From: Clostridium_AM sp964554365
GTDB taxonomy: Bacteria; Bacillota; Clostridia; Clostridiales; Clostridiaceae
DNA length: 8,150 nucleotides
Assembly (NCBI GenBank): GCA_964554365.1
Contig: CAZKOJ010000173.1
Location: 1 to 8,150 of the forward strand
Direction of reading: 5' to 3'
Shown here: piece after piece, positions 4,129 through 8,150 of the stretch
Position numbering within the stretch: the first letter of the stretch is position 1
How the letters are laid out: every line of letters starts with the position of its first letter
Notes under the pieces: model-generated
What the model was told of the DNA's origin: nothing
Databases searched by the model: none
The model's input: the letters and a program-made list of their open reading frames with translations, nothing else
Program-made: the position numbers and the translations under genes

Positions 4129-7100
4129 TTAATTAGTTTCAAATTTTTCCTCGGCTAATCTTCTATAAGATTCATACCTTTCCTTTGCATGTTTTTCAGC
4201 TTCCACAAACATAGTTTCAGCAATGTCTGGGAATGCATTTTTAAGAGAGGTGTATCTTATTTCCCCACTTATAAATTCTTTAAAATCTTTAGTCGGTTCT
4301 TTAGAATCCATTATAAAAGGATTTTTTCCTTCGTCTTTTAGTTCTGGATTAAATCTATACATATGCCAATATCCGGATTCCACTGCCTTCTTTCCTTCCA
4401 TAACACTAGTTCCCATACCAGTTTTTATACCGTGATTAATACATGGAGCATACGCTATTATAATTGATGGCCCTTTATAATTTTCGGCCTCATTTATTGC
4501 CTTTATAGTTTGATTCATATTTGCACCCATTGAAATTTGAGCAACATATACATAACCATAACTCATAGCCATCATTCCAAGATCTTTTTTTCTTATTTTT
4601 TTACCTGAGGCTGCAAATTTAGCAACAGCAGCAGTTGGAGTTGCCTTAGATGATTGACCTCCTGTATTAGAATATACTTCCGTGTCCATTACTAATATAT
4701 TCACATCATCTCCAGATGCAAGAACATGATCTAGTCCTCCATATCCAATATCATATGCCCAACCATCTCCGCCTATTATCCATTGAGATTTTTTAATTAG
4801 AAAATCTTTTTTATCTAATATTTCTTTTATTAATGCGCTACCATTATAGTTATGCTGCTTTAACACTTCAAATATTTTAACTGTAGCTATTTTGGATTCT
4901 TGTGCATCATTCATACCTGCAATCCATTGTCTAAATGCATCCTTAATTTTATCACTTCCTGGAGCAGCTATATACTCATTCATCAAATCTGCTAACTTTT
5001 CTCTTATTTGATTAACTGCTAGGTGCATTCCATATCCATACTCTGCATTATCTTCAAACAAAGAATTTCCCCAAGCAGGTCCTCTACCTTCAGCATTAAC
5101 AGTATATGGTATTGATGGAGCACTAGCTCCCCAAATTGAAGAACATCCTGTAGCATTAGCAATCATCATTCTGTCTCCAAATAATTGGGTAAGAAGTTTT
5201 ACATAAGCCGTTTCGCCACATCCTGGACAGGCACCATTAAACTCTAAAAGTGGTTTTGCAAACTGACTTCCTTTTAGTGTCTTAATATCCATAAGGCTAT
5301 CTTTATTAGAAATCTTAGTTGCATATTCCCAATTATCTGCCTGAGCTTCGATTTCCTGTTCTGCTGGCTGCATGATAATGGCTTTCCCTGGTGCAGGGCA
5401 TATATCTGCACAATTTCCACACCCAGTACAATCTAATGGGGATACTTGAATACGATATTCTAATCCTTCTAAAGGTTTACCTACAGCTTTCTTAGAATTA
5501 AATTTATCAGGTGCATTTTTTACTTCTTCCTCACTTAACAAGAATGGTCTTATAGTAGCATGAGGACAAATGTATGAACATTGATTACACTGAATACATT
5601 TGTCTATTTGCCATTGTGGTACCAGTACTGCAATACCTCTCTTTTCATAAGCAGTAGTACCTAATGGGAATGAGCCATCTTCCATACCTTTAAATGCACT
5701 TACAGGTAAATCATCACCATGAAGTCTTGACATAGGTATTTGTATATTTTTAACAAAGTCATTGTCTATGCTAGTATTATTATTTTCATCCTTTAAATCT
5801 TTCCAAGAAACTGGAACTGTTACTTTAACAATAGATCCTATACCTTTATCTACAGCTGCTTTGTTCATCTCTACAATTTTTTCACCTTTTTTACCATAGG
5901 TTTTTTCTATGGAATCTTTTAAATACTTTATTGCCTCTTCAACAGGAATTACATTAGCTAATTTAAAGAAAGCTGTCTGCATAATCATATTAATTCTTCC
6001 ACCCAAACCAATTTGAGATGCAATACCTACAGCATCTATAGTATAAAATTTAATATTATTTTCTGCTATATATTTTTTAATCTTTACTGGAAGTTTTTCC
6101 TCAAGTTCAGTTTTACTCCAAGGAGAATTAAGTAAAAAAATTCCATCTTTCTTCAATCCCTTTAACAAATCATACTGAAATACAAAAGATTTATTATGGC
6201 ATGCTATATAGTCTGCATTATATACTAGATAAGGAGATTTTATAGGTTTTTTACCAAATCTCAAATGTGAAACAGTAGTTCCTCCAGATTTTTTACTATC
6301 ATAAGAAAAATATGCTTGAGCATACATATCTGTATTATCTCCGATGATTTTAATAGCACTTTTATTAGCACCTACTGTACCATCCGAACCTAAACCCCAA
6401 AACTTACAGCTTATAGTTCCTGGTGGTGTAGTTTCTATCATTTCTGCTTCAGGTAAAGAAGTGTTAGTTACATCATCTTTTATGCCAATAGTAAAGTGAT
6501 CTTTGGAATTACTATCTTTTAAATTATTAAATACTGATAGGATTTGTGAAGGTGTTGTATCCTTAGAACCTAATCCATATCTACCACCTATAATTACAGG
6601 TTTTTGTTCATTCTTATAAAACAATTTTACTACATCTAAGTATAAAGGTTCTGCTAAAGCTCCTGGTTCTTTTGTTCTATCTAATACAGCTATTTTCTTT
6701 ACAGTAGATGGGATCACATTGAAGAAGTGCTTTGGTGAAAATGGTCTATATAAATGTACCTTTATGCATCCTACCTTTTCTCCCGTTCTCATAAGATAAT
6801 CAATAGTTTCGTCAATAGTATCACATACAGAACCCATGGCTACAATTACATTTTCAGCATCATTTGCTCCATAATAGTTAAAAGGCTTATAAGATCTCCC
6901 TGTAATTTTTTCAATTTCTTTCATATAGTCTTCTACTATAACTGGTACTTTGTCATAAAAACTATTAGAGGCCTCTCTTCCTTGAAAATATATATCAGGA
7001 TTTTGTGCTGTTCCTCTTACTTTAGGGTGTTCTGGATTTAACGCATTATTTCTAAATTCATTAATAGCATTGTAATCTACTATTTTATCAAGTTCTGTAT

Positions 7101-7662
7101 AATCGATAACTTCTACCTTTTGATATTCATGTGATGTTCTAAATCCATCGAAAAAGTGTAAAAAAGGTACTCTAGCTTTAATTGCACAAAGATGAGCAAC
7201 TGAAGCTAGATCCATTACCTCTTGAACACTAGATGAAGCCAAAAGAGCAAAGCCTGTTTGACGACAAGCCATTACATCTTGATGATCACCAAAAATTGAT
7301 AAAGCATGTGCTGCAACCGCACGAGCAGTTACATGAAAAACTCCCGGCAAATGTTCTCCTGCCATTTTGTACATGTTGGGAATCATTAATAACAATCCCT
7401 GTGAAGCAGTGTATGTTGTGGTTAACGCACCTGCTGCAAGAGAACCATGCATTGCGCCTGCTGCACCTGCTTCAGATTGCATCTCAGAAACTTTAACGCT
7501 TTGCCCAAATAGATTTTTCTTTCCATGAGCAGACCATTCATCAACACCTTCTGCCATAGGTGTTGATGGTGTAATTGGATATAGTGCTGCTACTTCTGTA
7601 AAAGCATAAGAAGCATACGCAGCTGCACCATTTCCATCCATAGTTTTCATAATTTTTTTCAT
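4129..7662 (-). CDS. nifJ: Pyruvate:ferredoxin (flavodoxin) oxidoreductase, single-chain type
   Basis: Oxidatively decarboxylates pyruvate with CoA to acetyl-CoA, CO2 and reduced ferredoxin in the cytoplasm; a central step of clostridial fermentation. At 1177 aa it is the full one-chain enzyme, without the extra C-terminal extension of the 1232-aa Desulfovibrio africanus protein. Domain I has YPITPSTPMAEG with Thr31, Glu64 and Arg114 at the pyruvate/TPP site. The two-cluster ferredoxin domain has CIQCNQCSYICP (Cys689, 692, 695, 699) and CTGCGNCADICP (Cys745, 748, 751, 755). The TPP domain carries the proximal cluster ligands Cys812, 815, 840 and 1074, then GDGWAYDIGYGG (965-976) and the TPP/Mg motif SNTGGQ (998-1003). 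All key residues are present. The start is the ATG at 7662 with GGAGG 9 bases upstream; Met5 is less likely. hutU lies upstream on the same strand with no GC-rich terminator between, so partial co-transcription is possible. The symbol could equally be por or pfoR. Confidence 0.97.
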   Translation of the reverse strand: MKKIMKTMDGNGAAAYASYAFTEVAALYPITPSTPMAEGVDEWSAHGKKNLFGQSVKVSEMQSEAGAAGAMHGSLAAGALTTTYTASQGLLLMIPNMYKMAGEHLPGVFHVTARAVAAHALSIFGDHQDVMACRQTGFALLASSSVQEVMDLASVAHLCAIKARVPFLHFFDGFRTSHEYQKVEVIDYTELDKIVDYNAINEFRNNALNPEHPKVRGTAQNPDIYFQGREASNSFYDKVPVIVEDYMKEIEKITGRSYKPFNYYGANDAENVIVAMGSVCDTIDETIDYLMRTGEKVGCIKVHLYRPFSPKHFFNVIPSTVKKIAVLDRTKEPGALAEPLYLDVVKLFYKNEQKPVIIGGRYGLGSKDTTPSQILSVFNNLKDSNSKDHFTIGIKDDVTNTSLPEAEMIETTPPGTISCKFWGLGSDGTVGANKSAIKIIGDNTDMYAQAYFSYDSKKSGGTTVSHLRFGKKPIKSPYLVYNADYIACHNKSFVFQYDLLKGLKKDGIFLLNSPWSKTELEEKLPVKIKKYIAENNIKFYTIDAVGIASQIGLGGRINMIMQTAFFKLANVIPVEEAIKYLKDSIEKTYGKKGEKIVEMNKAAVDKGIGSIVKVTVPVSWKDLKDENNNTSIDNDFVKNIQIPMSRLHGDDLPVSAFKGMEDGSFPLGTTAYEKRGIAVLVPQWQIDKCIQCNQCSYICPHATIRPFLLSEEEVKNAPDKFNSKKAVGKPLEGLEYRIQVSPLDCTGCGNCADICPAPGKAIIMQPAEQEIEAQADNWEYATKISNKDSLMDIKTLKGSQFAKPLLEFNGACPGCGETAYVKLLTQLFGDRMMIANATGCSSIWGASAPSIPYTVNAEGRGPAWGNSLFEDNAEYGYGMHLAVNQIREKLADLMNEYIAAPGSDKIKDAFRQWIAGMNDAQESKIATVKIFEVLKQHNYNGSALIKEILDKKDFLIKKSQWIIGGDGWAYDIGYGGLDHVLASGDDVNILVMDTEVYSNTGGQSSKATPTAAVAKFAASGKKIRKKDLGMMAMSYGYVYVAQISMGANMNQTIKAINEAENYKGPSIIIAYAPCINHGIKTGMGTSVMEGKKAVESGYWHMYRFNPELKDEGKNPFIMDSKEPTKDFKEFISGEIRYTSLKNAFPDIAETMFVEAEKHAKERYESYRRLAEEKFETN

Positions 7663-7717
7663 AAGCTAATCCTCCAAGATAATAACAAATTTTATTTCTT
7701 TCTTATTATTTGGTACG

Positions 7718-7736
7718 AAGAACTTCTTATGCATAA
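7718..7736. promoter_or_regulatory. Overlapping palindromes upstream of the pyruvate:ferredoxin oxidoreductase gene
   Basis: AAGAACTTCTT (7718-7728) is a perfect odd dyad and TTATGCATAA (7727-7736) a perfect even one; they share two bases. They lie 56-74 bp before the ATG in the only space (7663-7751) where a separate promoter for this gene could be. A TATAAA (complement 7741-7746) just upstream could be its -10. The sites do not match the Rex consensus. Role as operator is inference. Confidence 0.3.
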
Positions 7737-7751
7737 AAAATTTATACTTTT

Positions 7752-8150
7752 TTAAAATTTATATTTTTTTAAATTTTTAGTAATTATATTGTCTAGCAAA
7801 CTTTCATTTGGAATATAAGGCAAAGTTATATGATCTGTAGCTTTATTATTTTTATTGTATTCAATACTTGTAGTAATAGAATTTTCATTTCGTGCCCAAG
7901 CACGTCTTGCCACACCACCCATTACGTCCCATGCCATAGCAGAACGTATTATTTTATCTACTCTTTCACTACCATCAAGCACAAGTCCAAAGCCACCATT
8001 AATGGACTTTCCTATACCAACTCCACCTCCATTGTGTAGGGTGACAAGACTCATACCCCTAGCACAATTACCAGCGTAACATTTTACAGCCATATCAGCC
8101 ATTATCTTAATTCCATCTTTAATATTAGCCGTTTCCCTAAATGGAGTGTT
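7752..8150 (-). CDS. hutU: Urocanate hydratase, C-terminal part (cut by window edge)
   Basis: The last 132 codons are present. The frame stays open to the right edge (NTPFRETANIKDGIKIMADMAVKC-type sequence), so the internal ATG at 8102 is not the start. Urocanate hydratase converts urocanate to imidazolone propionate, the second step of histidine degradation, using a tightly bound NAD+. Supporting sequence: AGNCARGMSLVTLHNGGGVGIG, then SINGGFGLVLDGSERVD, WDVMGGVARRAWARNENS and TDHITLPYI. This ending is the one I associate with the longer (about 660-680 aa) enzymes of anaerobes such as Fusobacterium and some clostridia, not the about 550-aa Bacillus type. The tail after LPYI is Lys/Asn-rich (NLKKYKF). 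The 89 bp to the oxidoreductase gene holds only A/T-rich dyads and no classic terminator. Other hut genes, if any, would be outside the window. Confidence 0.87.
   Translation of the reverse strand, partial: NTPFRETANIKDGIKIMADMAVKCYAGNCARGMSLVTLHNGGGVGIGKSINGGFGLVLDGSERVDKIIRSAMAWDVMGGVARRAWARNENSITTSIEYNKNNKATDHITLPYIPNESLLDNIITKNLKKYKF

Noticed and set aside
4223..7496. Several plus-strand frames opposite the oxidoreductase gene
   Set aside because: All are antisense to a fully conserved 1177-aa protein and show no domain, RBS or sensible composition.
7663..7751. Rex-type redox operator upstream of the oxidoreductase gene
   Set aside because: No TTGTTAA-N4-TTAACAA-like dyad is present; the palindromes seen have a different sequence.
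7830..8079. Two plus-strand frames opposite hutU
   Set aside because: Shadow frames of a conserved enzyme; they overlap each other and lack start signals.

Overview
The window reads as chromosomal DNA of a low-GC, anaerobic Firmicute, most likely Clostridium sensu stricto. The evidence is the very AT-rich base composition, A/T-ending codons, strong GGAGG-type ribosome binding sites, a one-chain pyruvate:ferredoxin oxidoreductase, a urocanate hydratase with the C-terminal sequence I associate with anaerobes, and a small DUF4264 (YpmA-type) protein. I cannot name the species. A histidine- and glutamate-fermenting clostridium would fit, but that is inference.

Layout, left to right. On the minus strand: the first 101 codons of glutamate dehydrogenase (gdhA, 1-303, running off the left edge); an AT-rich control region (304-514) with phased A-tracts and two GATATC sites; an RpiR-family regulator with a SIS domain (515-1390); a 54-aa DUF4264 protein (1489-1653); and a 23S-type rRNA pseudouridine synthase (rluB, 1859-2569). 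A 380-bp gap (2570-2949) holds a 113-bp stretch bounded by 14-bp perfect inverted repeats. On the plus strand come two genes: a short, divergent cis-prenyltransferase (UppS-like, 2950-3594) and a 55-aa small protein resembling DUF3787 (3784-3951). The strand then flips back for the 1177-aa pyruvate:ferredoxin oxidoreductase (4129-7662) and the last 132 codons of urocanate hydratase (hutU, 7752-8150, running off the right edge).

Functionally, three genes belong to amino-acid fermentation. HutU acts in histidine breakdown towards glutamate, GdhA interconverts glutamate and 2-oxoglutarate, and the oxidoreductase turns pyruvate into acetyl-CoA and reduced ferredoxin. They are not one operon; the strand switches and terminators separate gdhA from the others. 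The RpiR regulator has a well-formed promoter overlapped by a dyad and may control itself, gdhA or an unlinked sugar-phosphate locus.

No mobile-element genes, tRNA, rRNA or CRISPR array are visible. The least ordinary part is 2570-4128: an orphan cis-prenyltransferase with altered active-site residues, a conserved-looking small protein, and convergent terminators placed so that the two transcripts would overlap.
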